Assembly: GCA_025765595.1 (NCBI GenBank)
Contig: JAIVFH010000054.1
Span: 178,881-242,880, forward strand
From: Obelidium mucronatum
Lineage: Eukaryota > Chytridiomycota > Chytridiomycetes > Chytridiales > Chytriomycetaceae
Direction: 5' to 3'
DNA length: 64,000 bases
The notes beneath the pieces were generated by a model. It was not told the origin of the DNA, did no database searches, and saw only the letters and a program-made list of their open reading frames with translations. The translations under genes and the position numbers were made by a program. This document shows positions 22,275 to 33,469 of this stretch, piece by piece. Position 1 is the stretch's first letter. Each line of letters begins with the position of its first letter.

Positions 22275-25200
22275 ATGACAACCCCTGGCAACACTTCTGC
22301 AACACTGCAAAAATACTCACCATCTCCTCTCGTTACTAAGCCTTGTTTAAAGCGTACGCGATCAAGTAGTTCGCCGCCGAGAGATATGAACTTCCAGTAC
22401 AACGGTGATGTGTTCACACCCAGTATCAACTACTTCACAAGCAACTGGTGGTGGTCCATCCCAAAGCCAGAAGTAGTCTCAGACCCAACTCCAATTGCCT
22501 CTACATCAACGAAACGCGTGTCCTTTTCTCACGAGACAATGAACCCCGATCTGAAAAATCAACCATTGCTGCCAGCACCACCGCCATTCAACACTGATCT
22601 CAATTATGAAAGCGGCTGTGAAAGTGATGATGAAGACTTTGGAGAAGAAGAACCTACTGAGAGTGTATTCGGCAGTCCTATTAAAATATCCAAGAAAGCC
22701 AAGACCGTTAGACATCGGGAGGTGAGAACATCTGTAAATCTTTCCCCCCAAAAAAATCACGCGCTCACTCAAAATGCTCTCATGCGCCATACCAATCCTT
22801 CTACAAATATAGATTACCATCGATGATATTGATGATGAAGCTCTTGATAAACCGGTGCCAACGCCAACTTTTGCAACCACGCATCCAATTGCAGTATCTC
22901 TGTTGAACGAATCTTTGATCAGCACCAATCTTGTTGCTTCCCCTGAACCGTCTGAAGCAGAGGCAAGAACTTTGAGTCCTGAACAAGCAAATCCCAACTT
23001 TTTGCTTTCTGTACTCTTTAACAATGGACCAACTCCTGAACCACATTGGATCACGCCACCACGCCACCAAAAAGATGCAAGAAAAAAGCTTCCTGCTCGC
23101 TCGGCATGGCAGAAATTCTTGTATGGTGATGGGTCACACAGTACTGATGAAGAAGTTGTTGTTCAAGAGCCGATTGAGCCAACAATTGAAAGAAAACTCA
23201 CTTCTGAAGATATTGAAGGAGTTGAGAAGCTTGTTTCTAGTTTATTGGTGAAATCGACCAACGGTGAAGACTCAGTATCATCTTCGATTACTTTAACTGA
23301 AGGAGAAACGGCAACTACAGTCTCCAACCCAGCGCAACCAGAAACAGACGACGCGTTATTGGCTAAATTAATTGTCTCTGAATTCGGACCAAACTATGTA
23401 ACCCCACCTGAGACTGCCTCCAGCGAGAGTGATTACATCTCGGAAATCCTTGCTATTCCCACCACCGACCACCAATGCATTTCCAAAATCAAAGAGCCAC
23501 CACGGTTGCCAATTGCGCAGACGCTCATCAACGTATTCCGAGCAAATGTCACAACAAACGCTCCATTCTTGCACCTCACCAATGTAGACTTCAAAGCGGA
23601 AGATGAAACAACGATCTATGGAGTATACCCCCCTCTTCCTCCTTCTCTCCCAACTCAAAAAGAGATTGAATCGGCATCATCCGACGTCTCGTCAAACGCT
23701 TCAGACATCTCCGAGTTGTTGTTATTTCCACACACAACTCTTGCAACCCCCAAAGGCAGCGTGGCCTACCGCCGGAAGCAAAAACACGCAGAAATCACTA
23801 TGAAGGCGTACCAAGCAAATTTGAACAAGAGCATCTACCACGGTAGAGAAGAAGTTGACTGGAACGCACAGACCCAGTTTCCTTCCACAACATCGTCCAT
23901 CACTTCTTGGGCTGCTCTCAAAACTGCTACAACGGCAGTCTATGCGGCCAACAAAGTAGCCGATACTGCTGTCTCTGCAACCTCGTACCTTTCTGGAAAC
24001 TCTACGCTTCTCGTGGACACTCGCAACACCTTGTTCCAAAAGGCAAAAGGATTGGCTGGATGGGTTTTTGGCAGCGAAACCTCAATTGGTGGTAACAAGG
24101 TGGTTGACTCTGTGCTCACTACTGCAAGAAGTATTGTACCCCGGACAATTGATCACGCGTTGGCAAAAGCACTAGACATTGACGATGCATCGAATCTGGA
24201 AGAATCATCAGGCTACTGGAAGCGGTTACAGAGACGAACGGGTGGTGTCACCAGATTTGTGGGGGCCACTCTTGCCAACTTTAACATGTTTTATGTGATT
24301 TCAAAGCAACCTGTGGAAAATGAGGAAGAGGAATTCAAAGAACGTGACTGCGGAGAAGTAAAGGAAAAGTCTGTCGTGTCCTTCAGAAATGCTCCGTCGT
24401 TTTCCTTTTCATCAGTTGCGGGCCCTTTGGATGCTCTTTACTCTGTTGGTGTTGCGGAAGGCTTGTTGTTACAGTTTCGCGAAGAGTTGTTCACCAGTCG
24501 TGAAGGTTTCAAATGGCTTGGAAGCGGCTATGGTGCGATTGTAGCAGCGGTTATGGCTCTTGAACTTGGAAACGATGGATTAATGTCAGCCCGTGGTATG
24601 TTTGAAAGGATTCACCTGAAGTCAAGTAATTGGTTAGTTCGTCGCTTGCCAGCCATATAGTGTCGCCAACTAATATGCATACATTGATACAGTCTATTGG
24701 GCCCACTTGGAAACACCTCTGATTTTCTCAAGAAGGAATTGGAGGCCTTGATTCCAGAGGACGTTTCCGCTGCCAACAGAGACAACTTGTTCATCTCCGT
24801 CTCCCTGCTTCCAACGATGACGAATGACATCCTCAATTTCTACCGTTCCAAAGAAAGCTTGATTCAGTCTCTCTTGGCTTCCTGCTATGTCCCAGTGAGT
24901 CTTTGCATTTGATGAGATTTTCGACCAAAAACTCAAAACTCAAAACTCAAAAAAAAAAAAAAAAAAGATTCTTCACGACTCCCCCATCCTTCTGAACAAC
25001 ACGAGCACGTTTGAACCCAGCTATGCTATTGCTGGATCCTTTACCAACAGACTCCCAATCTTCAACGCCCTCACTGTCACTGTTTCACCAATCCCAGCCG
25101 AAGCCAATATCTCTCCCTGGTGTCCAACTCTCTCGGCAATCAACCACAACTCTGGTTACGCTGTTTTTCAACAAGGAGCCATGAAAGACAACGAGGTTGT

Positions 25201-25384
25201 GGGATTCTTTGGAAGCTCTATGGATCTCTTGTGCCAGGAATCGCCAGCAGAAGAATCAGAGCAACCAATCACGCTGTTGGTTGCAAAAGAGCGATTGAAG
25301 GGAAAGAGAGATGTTGGGTTATGGATGGACGGATTGTTTCAGAGTGGGAACGTCACAGTGTTGGCCTTCAAGGCGATGCTTTAG
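22275..25384 (+). CDS. Patatin-like protein with lost catalytic dyad
   Basis: Exons 22275-22721, 22813-24632, 24693-24894 and 24968-25384, 961 residues. Residues 1-640 are mostly disordered, acidic and Ser/Thr-rich. From about 640 there is a patatin (PNPLA/ATGL-type) core: SVAGPLDALYSVGVAEGLLL, then GSGYGAIVAA where active patatins have GxSxG, LGPLGNTSDFLKKEL, LFISVSLLPT, SLLASCYVP and AIAGSFTNRLP where active enzymes have DGG. Both the nucleophile Ser and the Asp are replaced (by Gly and Ala), so lipid hydrolysis is not expected. The SPIPAEANISPW block matches the ATGL-type VSPFxGExDICP region. Likely a pseudoenzyme acting in lipid binding or regulation. Confidence 0.75.
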
Positions 25385-25437
25385 CTGCTTTTACTCTATT
25401 TTTTTATCATCTGTCCTGTCTGACAACGAAGAAAAAA

Positions 25438-25778
25438 ATGGAAGCAAGTTATTTAGAGAGGGCCGCAGTCTTTGATTTTGCTGTAAGTTTCCTTTTTTTT
25501 TTCTCATTCATCCTACATGATCTAAACACAAACAATCCTAGTGTTTCCATTACCTTTTTTTTTCGAAGTCTTATTTTATCAATGTGGAATGGGTTCGTAC
25601 TTGGCCCAAAGGAGTTAGTTTTTTTAAGTTATTTGCTCTTCTCTTTTTCTTTTTCTCTTGGACCTGTACCTCTATGCGTGTGTTGTGTGGCTTAAACTTT
25701 CCCCCCCTTAAGTTGATTGAATACGTGGTCGAGTTTCTTGTGTTTTTTTTTTTTTTGGTTGAAGGACTATTTCTATGA
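25438..25778 (+). CDS. Possible small membrane-protein gene or remnant
   Basis: Exons 25438-25482 and 25569-25778 would give 84 residues: MEASYLERAAVFDFA, then SYFINVEWVRTWPKG and a very hydrophobic, Phe-rich tail. The first intron has good GTAAGT and a T-rich tract. A further intron from about 25614 to 25708 (T-rich, ending CCCCCCCTTAAG) is possible, so the true C-terminus is uncertain. T-rich DNA makes the hydrophobic tail suspect. Not recognised. Confidence 0.3.
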
Positions 25779-25905
25779 TTTAACATTCTTTTTTCTTCAC
25801 GAAATAAAAAAAAAAAACTCGCCATGAAAAAAAAAGGAGAAAATTTTTCTGACAAAGAAAAATTTCGCAAAAATTTAAAAAATAATAAAAATACATAGTG
25901 TAACA

Positions 25906-27729
25906 ATGGATGAAAACACACAAGAGCCTCCTGCTGTCATTGAATCACCAATACTAGAAACTTCCAGCTCGATACAAGCGGAAAAGAATGATTTCGAAGC
26001 CGTCGTGGAGGTTGAGAAATCGAAACCTGAATTGACTTTCCAAGAAGCCACCGATTCTGTGCAAGTTCTTAACGAGTTACAAGAACCTCAACTACAATAT
26101 CAACCACAGCAGCAGCAGCAGCAACCAACTCCAAACGTTCCACCAAGAGCCTGGTCATCGTCTTCAGGACTCTCATTTCATCTTCGACGAGGAGCTGGCG
26201 GCGGCGGGGGCGGCGGTGACGGCCAGGCGAATTTCCCACCTCGTCGCAGCTTGAATGAAAAGTTACTTCAAACCGCAACTTTGCACAGTCAATCTTTTAA
26301 TAAGCCTAAAATCGTGGCTTCTTCAAAATCGGATTCCACACTGTTGTCGCAATCAAAAGGGGAGAGAGTTGAAATCGATAAAGAAGAAAACAACGAAGCA
26401 AACTTAAATTGGCTCAAGCAAGATCTAGTTACTACTACGGCTGATGCTGTTGCTGCATGTATTGATGAAGTTGACCTTCTTTTAAAGGAATCCAGCAACG
26501 GATCCATCAACAATCTTGGCAATGAAAGTGGCGATGCGCAAATCTTGTCTTTTTCAAACATTAAAGAATCAGAAATGAAAGAGTCTGGTGGCAGTGTTGA
26601 CGAAGGACAACAAACAGAGAAGACTCGGATGGATGAGAAGACAGTCCCAGTTTCAATATCTTCCCCAAATGTATCACAGATTCTGGTTCTTGAAAAGGAG
26701 TCAGACGAGGCAGAGGGGAACTTTGAAGCAGAGTCGCTAATTGATGAACTACCACCATTACAACCAACACATTCATTACCGTCACAAAATCAGAATGTTG
26801 TGGAGCGATCCGATACAGCAGCAACAATTGTGAACGAGAAAATGAGTTTTCCACAACCGTTTGAACCGAATGTGAATCATCTTCAAGTAGAAGATTACAA
26901 TGAAGATTCATATTTGACAGCAGATATTGGAACTGATGTTGAGCGTGATGTTGAGCGTCTAGCAGCAGAATCTGGTTTATTAAACGAAGGCAGCGGCCCG
27001 CAGGCAGACAAAGAACTAGAACAAGAACAAGAAAAACACAATGTGGAAGGAGGACTCGGAGTACAAGACATTTACAACGACGAAGCGAGTGAATACGATA
27101 ACTTTCCTATTCAAGACGAAGGTTACTCACTAGCATCGGGGCGATCAAAACAACGGGAGAGCAAGCAACACCAAGAGCGAGAGGACGAACAACAGCAAAC
27201 CAAGCAACTTTTACCCATACAGATATCACTACCTCTACTAATGACTACAGCCTACAAATTACAGCAGATGGGGAATCCACCAGCTGGAACTTCTCACAAA
27301 CGAAGACTGGAGTCTTTGGGAATAACTCTGCCCGCGTTACCACCCACCACACTGTCAGAAAAGCGAAAACAAGAACAAAAGCAAAAGCAAAAGGCGCATA
27401 AACTAGCAATCAGTTTGAGACCGACCCCAAATGTTCAGTCATGGCACAACCGGTTCCCACACCCATTTCTGCATTACAAAGGAGACGACCATATAAGCAA
27501 AGAGGGATTAATGTTTGGCGATTTGAATGGAAAAGCGCCATTTTCTGAGCAGCGTGCAGCTGGGTTTCGCGTGTTGCAGAAGGATGGACGCGTGGGGTTT
27601 GAGTTGGCGCCGATGGCAGCACTGGGGTGGTTGAAGCGGATTGGGGGCAGTAGCAAGGCGGAAAAGAAGGTAAATTTTGGATCGGGGCCGCGCGGGAAAG
27701 ACGGACATCGGATGGGGAAATTGAAGTAA
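25906..27729 (+). CDS. Long disordered hypothetical protein, 607 aa
   Basis: One exon, 607 residues, from ATG 25906. Most of it is low complexity: poly-Gln near residue 65, a Gly run near 100, long acidic Glu/Gln/Asp stretches (100-450) and a KQEQKQKQK segment. Only the last ~110 residues look folded or conserved (SLRPTPNVQSWHNRFPHPF, EGLMFGDLNGKAPF, AAGFRVLQKDGRVGFELAP) and end basic (GPRGKDGHRMGKLK). It could be a structural scaffold or nuclear protein. No family recognised. The frame is coding-like throughout and ends 35 bp before the EMC2 start codon. Confidence 0.65.
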   Translation: MDENTQEPPAVIESPILETSSSIQAEKNDFEAVVEVEKSKPELTFQEATDSVQVLNELQEPQLQYQPQQQQQQPTPNVPPRAWSSSSGLSFHLRRGAGGGGGGGDGQANFPPRRSLNEKLLQTATLHSQSFNKPKIVASSKSDSTLLSQSKGERVEIDKEENNEANLNWLKQDLVTTTADAVAACIDEVDLLLKESSNGSINNLGNESGDAQILSFSNIKESEMKESGGSVDEGQQTEKTRMDEKTVPVSISSPNVSQILVLEKESDEAEGNFEAESLIDELPPLQPTHSLPSQNQNVVERSDTAATIVNEKMSFPQPFEPNVNHLQVEDYNEDSYLTADIGTDVERDVERLAAESGLLNEGSGPQADKELEQEQEKHNVEGGLGVQDIYNDEASEYDNFPIQDEGYSLASGRSKQRESKQHQEREDEQQQTKQLLPIQISLPLLMTTAYKLQQMGNPPAGTSHKRRLESLGITLPALPPTTLSEKRKQEQKQKQKAHKLAISLRPTPNVQSWHNRFPHPFLHYKGDDHISKEGLMFGDLNGKAPFSEQRAAGFRVLQKDGRVGFELAPMAALGWLKRIGGSSKAEKKVNFGSGPRGKDGHRMGKLK

Positions 27730-27763
27730 ATCAGTTGATAAATCAATAAATAAATTGAAGCAA

Positions 27764-28890
27764 ATGACAGCACGCCTCTCTGAGCCCGCGCTCAACTATC
27801 TGCGCAGCAGTGTCGACATGGCGGCGATGCCCGGGGCCGAGAGCCTCGTGGACGGCGGCAGCCACGTGGTCAGCCACACGTCGGCGCAGGCTGTGGCGGC
27901 GGCGGGGCGCGCGCTGCTGGAAGCAGGCGGCGCGGCGGCGTTTGCGTCCGAGGCGGAGCGGCTGGCGTGCGTCGAGCAGGTGTTTGGCGCCGCGCTGGAC
28001 GCCGGCCGCGTGGCCGATGCCGCGCGCCTGCTGGCGGCGCTGGACGCGCGCTTTCCGCCGGCGAAAAAGACGGACGCAAAAGACGCAAAAGACGCCAAGG
28101 ACGAGCCGCGCTTTGCGTCACTGCGTGTCGCTAAACTCAAAGGCATGCTGCTGGAGGCACAGGGCCAGTACGAAGACGCGCTGGAACTGTACAACGCTGC
28201 CCTCAAACAAGACGAAACATATGCTCCCATCATTAAACGCAAAGTCGCTGTTCTCATCGACCAGGGTTAGCGAATGCACTGCACATTTTTGTTTGGTCTC
28301 ACTCCTTCTTCTCTTATATGAAAGGAAAAACTCACGATGCTATTACTGCGCTTACACACTACTTGGACCACTTTCATGCTGATCTCGAAGCCTGGACTAC
28401 TCTTTCTCAAGTGTATCTTCGTTCTCAAATGTTTCAACAAGCTGCTTTTGCTTTGGAAGAGTGCATGATCATGGGCGGATTCAACTTTTTATACCACATT
28501 CGATATGCGGAAGTCAACATGACCTTGAATCGGCCGGCGGTTGCTCTCAAGTACTTTTGTAGTGCAGTGGAAGTGACGGAGAGCGGCGGTGGTGCATTGA
28601 GAGCTTGGTACGGCGTCAGACAGGCGTCTCACGCATTGTTGGAGAACCATAATAAGGTGTCATTGGGGAATACTGGTTCGAATCCAAAGCAGAGCGGGAA
28701 GAAGGGTGCTGTTGCCGCGGCATCTCATGGTATTCAAGAAAGTGTTGATAATGACGTTGTATCGCCGGAGGAGTGGAAAGCATTGAATGCGCTTGCTGGA
28801 GAGAGGATTGAGGCTATTTACAAGGCCAAAAAAGTTTCTACGGAGAATATTGAAGTTGTGAAGGGATGGCTGAATACCGTTTCAGCGTGA
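27764..28890 (+). CDS. EMC2: ER membrane protein complex subunit 2 (TPR protein)
   Basis: Exons 27764-28265 and 28325-28890, 355 residues. TPR repeats are visible (KLKGMLLEAQGQYEDALELY, HYLDHFHADLEAWTTLSQVY, AAFALEECMIMGGFNFLYH, RYAEVNMTL). The LEAWxxLSxxY and EECMIMxPxNxLYHxRYAE-type pattern is diagnostic of EMC2/TTC35, the cytosolic scaffold of the ER insertase EMC. The first ~120 residues are Ala-rich and GC-rich with a KDAKDAKDAKD insertion, unlike the rest. Intron donor GG|GTTAGC is supported by family continuity (DQGKTHDAI). Confidence 0.92.
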
Positions 28891-29251
28891 TTAAGAATGT
28901 GTAATATTATTGTTCTATTCTTTTGGACGACAGTTTGATTTGTATTCTTTTTTATGGATCGTTTGTATTTACTCGTTGGAAAACTGATAAAGGCATCCCA
29001 CATCAGATACTTACAAGTGGCATCCAATTTACAGCCACCCTTTTACAATGGAATTCTGACACACTCGTCGCAGCAGCATGCATCAACACCGCTGTGGGAG
29101 GTACGTGCATCATTCGTGCGGGATGGGCGCTTCTTTGTCAGCACTCACACGCAATCACAAAAACAGAAATAACTGATAAATAAATAATAAAAAAAAGCAA
29201 AAATCGCACAAGCCCGCCTTCCTCAATTTCATTTTCCAGAAACAAGAAACA
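28891..29251. other. Intergenic region, nothing recognised
   Basis: 361 bp between EMC2 and the next gene. It should hold the EMC2 3' UTR and the promoter of the gene at 29252. Short frames here have no coding character. AATAAATAATAA lies near 29180. Confidence 0.4.
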
Positions 29252-29884
29252 ATGTCGTCGCCGCCCCGCCGCAGCCGCAGCATCACGCGCTTCGCCTCGA
29301 TCCTGCCGCGCCTCAAGCCGCGCGCCAGCGGCAACTCGATCGGCGCTGCGGCGCTCGGCGCGGACGCCCCGCCGACGCCGACGCCGACGCTGACGCCGCA
29401 TCCCGCGCCGGCGCTCGGCCGCAGCCAGTCGCTGCACCGCTTCCCGCCGCGCGCGTCGTCGGCCGCTGCGTCCGAGTCGCTGACTCAGACACAGACACTA
29501 CCCGACACGGCCGCAAAAACAAAGTCCATCGAATTCGTCTCGCTCCCGATCGCCCCTGCCTCCTTTGGAAACCGTCGTCGAAGCACAAACTCCACAAACT
29601 TGATTCCCAGCTCTTCGTCAATGTCACCATCATCAGCACGGTCAACACCACCGGGAACGCTGTTCAATAGCGACGAACTTCCTACGCTTTCAAGAAAAAG
29701 TGGCAGCATCGGATCCCGGAAAAGTAACTCGTCGTTTGAGAAAGTTCATACAAAGCTGGAGGATGAAATTGGCGGCATTTACGGTTGGAATCAAGAAGAA
29801 GCGGATGTTGCAAATCGAGAGTATGTTGAATTTATGAAGTCAAAAGGAGTGCTGGTAGCGAAAGTTGGAGGGACTGTGGTGTGA
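29252..29884 (+). CDS. Basic Ser/Pro-rich hypothetical protein, 210 aa
   Basis: One exon, 210 residues. The N-terminus is basic (MSSPPRRSRSITRFASILPR) and Pro-Thr rich (TPTPTLTP); the middle is Ser-rich with likely kinase sites (RRRSTNS, RKSGSIGSRKSNSS). The C-terminal 45 residues look folded (KLEDEIGGIYGWNQEEADV, REYVEFMKSKGVL). The first 220 bp are very GC-rich, the rest is not. The composition suggests a phosphorylated adaptor. Family unknown. Confidence 0.6.
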   Translation: MSSPPRRSRSITRFASILPRLKPRASGNSIGAAALGADAPPTPTPTLTPHPAPALGRSQSLHRFPPRASSAAASESLTQTQTLPDTAAKTKSIEFVSLPIAPASFGNRRRSTNSTNLIPSSSSMSPSSARSTPPGTLFNSDELPTLSRKSGSIGSRKSNSSFEKVHTKLEDEIGGIYGWNQEEADVANREYVEFMKSKGVLVAKVGGTVV

Positions 29885-30135
29885 AACTTTCAACTCCTTG
29901 TTTCTGTTGTCGATGTTCCCTTTGTTTTCCCGTAACACTATATAGATAATCGGTGGAGTAATTTCTAAGTTTTTCCTTCTTTGCCTTTCTTCGCTTCTGT
30001 CCCTCCTTTTTTTTGTTGTTGTGGCTTTGAATACATTCATTCATTATTTTTTTTTTATTTATTATAAAAGGGGAAAAGGGAAAAGTATTACAACTTTGAG
30101 GGGTATATTGTTATATCTTGTCTAAATTTACTTGT

Positions 30136-30500
30136 TCAAAGGACCAGCAGTGTTGCAATGGTTCGCGTTCTTGAAGCTCGGCGTTGTTGTACCAGTGGTG
30201 GCAGTGGCATCGACTTTTCCCAGACAAAGTTTTGTTGATGAAGATCAATTACTTCGATTGGCTCATCCAAAGGATGGCGATATTTTTGTTCGGTGGTATT
30301 CGTTTGCTTGGTGTAGTATTCCATTGCATGAACAGTTGGTACTGATTGATGCTTCAAGTTTGTACCAGCAATGCTGATCAACGTCATGCTGCAGTCGCGA
30401 GGCCGTTTGAAGATTCGGGGGAGTGGAAATTGGACCTGAATAGGCGCATTTGTGTGGTGGATTTGGATGGATGGCATAATAATTGTAAGAATTATCACAA
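30136..30500 (-). pseudogene. Possible 3' exon or gene relic
   Basis: A minus-strand frame of about 115 codons contains a coherent stretch (QVQFPLPRIFKRPRDCSMT, TLISIAGTNLKHQ, HAMEYYTKQTNTT). It vaguely recalls Cys-containing secreted fungal proteins but no upstream exons with good acceptors were found. The flanks are non-coding. Could be a chance frame. Confidence 0.25.
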
Positions 30501-30659
30501 AAAAAACACAGGTGGGTGCTTGTTCTTTCGGTCGCCCTGTTTTTAAAGGGATTCATGTGGGGAGGCTGTGCAAATTTAAACCGAGGAGAATAAGGTATAA
30601 AAAAATTCGGCTCTTGTGGAATGACGGCCGCGCCTTTGGGTTTGGCGGAAATCAAATCT

Positions 30660-33440
30660 TAATTGGCCGATCGGCCTTTTGAAAAAAAAATAGGCCTAGA
30701 CTCTTTTCCTTCTGCTTGGCAATTTTCTGCACGTTCAGTTTCCGCCGCTCTATGGCGTGCCTGTATTTAGGTCCAGGCGTGGTCAGCTGGCCAACCACGT
30801 GTGCCATCGGTCTTAATTTCCGCTGACCAAGCATCCCCGCAACCAAAAATAAAAAATAAAAAATGCACCAACAACCGAGTTTAACGCGCGAACGCAGCCA
30901 GTCTGTACCTCGACTCAGTGCTTTTGTAACGGCGATGCTGTCCCCACGAAAGAGCAGAGTTTCTACTTAATGAACGAGACAAGCGAATACTACAACAGTT
31001 ACCCAAGCTTACCACCGCGCGTCTCATCACTCAGTAGCGCTCCTTGACTGTCCTCGATCGAATTCAAAGTCCTTCCAATCACACACCGGCTTCATTCGAA
31101 CGGCGACGGGGATCCGGATTAAATGATGCCGCACAGTCCACAAGTAGCAGTTCATTGAGCTTGAATCGATGCAGTCTATCTTCTTTGTCTTTGTTGATTG
31201 ATGGAGCGGAAGAGTGAGGAAGAGATTGGTGGTATTTACTGTTTGTGTCAGAAAGAAAGACCCCAACCGACCATGAATACCAATCTACTCAACACAAATC
31301 TAATTTGTAAAAGAATGCCCCGCTTATTATTTTCAAAAGAACATTGGAAAAGGTGAACAGAAAAGTCTATCCCACGTAATCAAACAAGGCAAAGACAACA
31401 TTGTGGATATTATGGTTGGAAACGTGGCGGACTATAATTCTGACGCTTCTGGCTCTTCTGCTGACAAAGACATTGACGAATAAATCAAAGATATAAAATC
31501 AAAAATAGTATACGTATACCAAAACTTGCTATACACGTATACTGGAGAACCCTATATAATAAGAAATTTAAGAAATTCACAAATGACCAAAGGGTCTCAA
31601 ATATTACTCAATCAACTCTGCACTATTGGTCGATATGCCTCCCTTTGAGCAACCAACACAGTGATGCTGATAATAATTGTAAGTTTGATATATTTGGATG
31701 ATGTTTGTTTTTATTGTTGTTTGTTCTAACATCATTTATATTTTGGGCCTTTCTTTCTTTTTGGAACAATAAACAGTATGAGTAGTTCAAGTTTGAACAG
31801 AAAACTTGCGACAGGAATATAAAGCATAAACAACAAGCCCAATTTGCAAATATGCAACCTTTCCAAACCGTCCCAGTTTCTGCCTTGAATTGTCATTATT
31901 AATAACAATTTCTGTGTTTTCACCGCTGACATGCAGTCAAGAGTACATATATCGGCCAGTATATCAGCGTTGAAAAGATTTGTGCAGTTGTTGACTATCA
32001 CCAACTCAAACTCATTAAACCCCACACAATTAAATCAAAGATCAACAAGTTGAGTCCAAGAGCCACTTGATTTGTACTTGGCTACTAAGTCTGCCTCCGA
32101 CGTCAAAGTAGATGTAACCACCTGCCAGTGCTGATGAAAGGGTGGCTTTAACTTACCTTTGCAAATTTTTTGCACCTGCTTTCCCTTTCAGCCTGAGGGT
32201 TTGACTTTGATAGGATATTGGCTGCTTTTTTTGTATTTGACATTAAAATGCCTTCAACTCACCTTATGTACACCCGATTGAAAATCCAAATGGAGCATTC
32301 AACGCGCACCCTCTGTGCCGTCGTTTTGCACCCTAGAAATCCAGGAACTGACAGGTCAGGAGGATTTTGAAGTTTTTCGTCAATTTTCCCAGAACACACA
32401 TTTTTGAAAAAGGACCCGCTAACACTTTATTTATCTTACACACAGACGACCTTGAAACTCGCTTTGCTTGCAATAAATACATACATATTTTTAAAATTAT
32501 ATTTGTTGAATTGACAATTCCGGACCCAAAACCAATGATGAGGGGGAAAACTGAAATGTAAAATTGCTGGAAAATTGATATGGCTTAACAGGTTACACAT
32601 GTTTGCAGGTTGCTTGTTGACCTGTCATGTTAAGGGTGAGTTTGAGGGGGTTGGAGGCCAATTCCTTGTAGTTTTTTTTATAGAAAAGATGTTCCTTCTT
32701 TGCTCAAATGGTTTGAGGGTTAAGAAGGCAGTTTTTAATAGTTCTATTTTTAGAATATTAACTTGTTCAAGCTGTTACTTTCATGACAATTAAAGGAAAA
32801 TTGAGTTGGAAACCAAAGTCTCTCCATGTTACATTTAAAATAGAAAAACTACGTTTTAGAGCTTGCGTACATGCTGACAATTTGCATGAGCGCGAGTATT
32901 TCAAGCTTGAAATAAGAATGGTAGGGCACATGTAATTTATTGCGACAACATGTACACAAAAACAATTGGTATTCTTGACTGGGCTTAGGGGTCCATACCT
33001 GGAATTTTTATGCTCCGCTTTCCTGTTCTCCAGCACTTGCAGCCACTATGGTCGCTGCCCTTGCCGCTGTTGCTGCTGTGACCAGTTGTTGTACTCTGTC
33101 ATTGTTTTGTTTGCAAAAAGTCTAATGAAATGGGAATGTTTATATCGACCACAACTGGAAAAAAAATAAAAAAGTTTATTACTGAATTATGTTATTAATC
33201 ATACTGCCAAGGGCGCGACGTTGAGACATTTTTACATTTGTCTCTTCAAAAAATAGTTGACTTTTTGTGATACGGCAAAAAAGAACACGACAGTTAGATT
33301 TTGAAATTTGGGAAGGGACAAACAATTCTACTTATCTCACAGCAGATATGCTCTAGATTTAGGCACGTTAGGATGATAGGGGCAAAGGTGCCATACATAG
33401 TGAAAAACGATTTGCTCAGAGAATTTGGCCCAAAATGTCC
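30660..33440. other. Gene-poor AT-rich region
   Basis: About 2.8 kb with no convincing gene on either strand. Apart from the duplicated segment at 31238-31800, I see only short AT-rich frames. It separates the gene-dense left half from the transposon block. Confidence 0.5.
31238..31800 (+). repeat. Decayed duplicate of 19750-20350
   Basis: Collinear islands match the segment after the cofilin gene: AGAAAGACC...CTCAACACAAA, AAAGAATGCCCC...TTATTATTT, ACAAATGACC(G/A)AAGGGTCTC, GATAATAAT(C/T)GTAAGTTTG and AACAGTAT. Lengths between islands differ and the frame is lost. A ~200 bp insert (about 31390-31560) contains inverted TATACGTATAC-type motifs. Confidence 0.7.
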
Positions 33441-33469
33441 CACAGTCACCTCGAAACAAAACAAAACAA

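Noticed and set aside
27796..28257. 153-codon minus-strand frame
   Set aside because: Antisense of the GC-rich, Ala-rich 5' end of EMC2; GC-rich DNA lacks stop codons in all frames.
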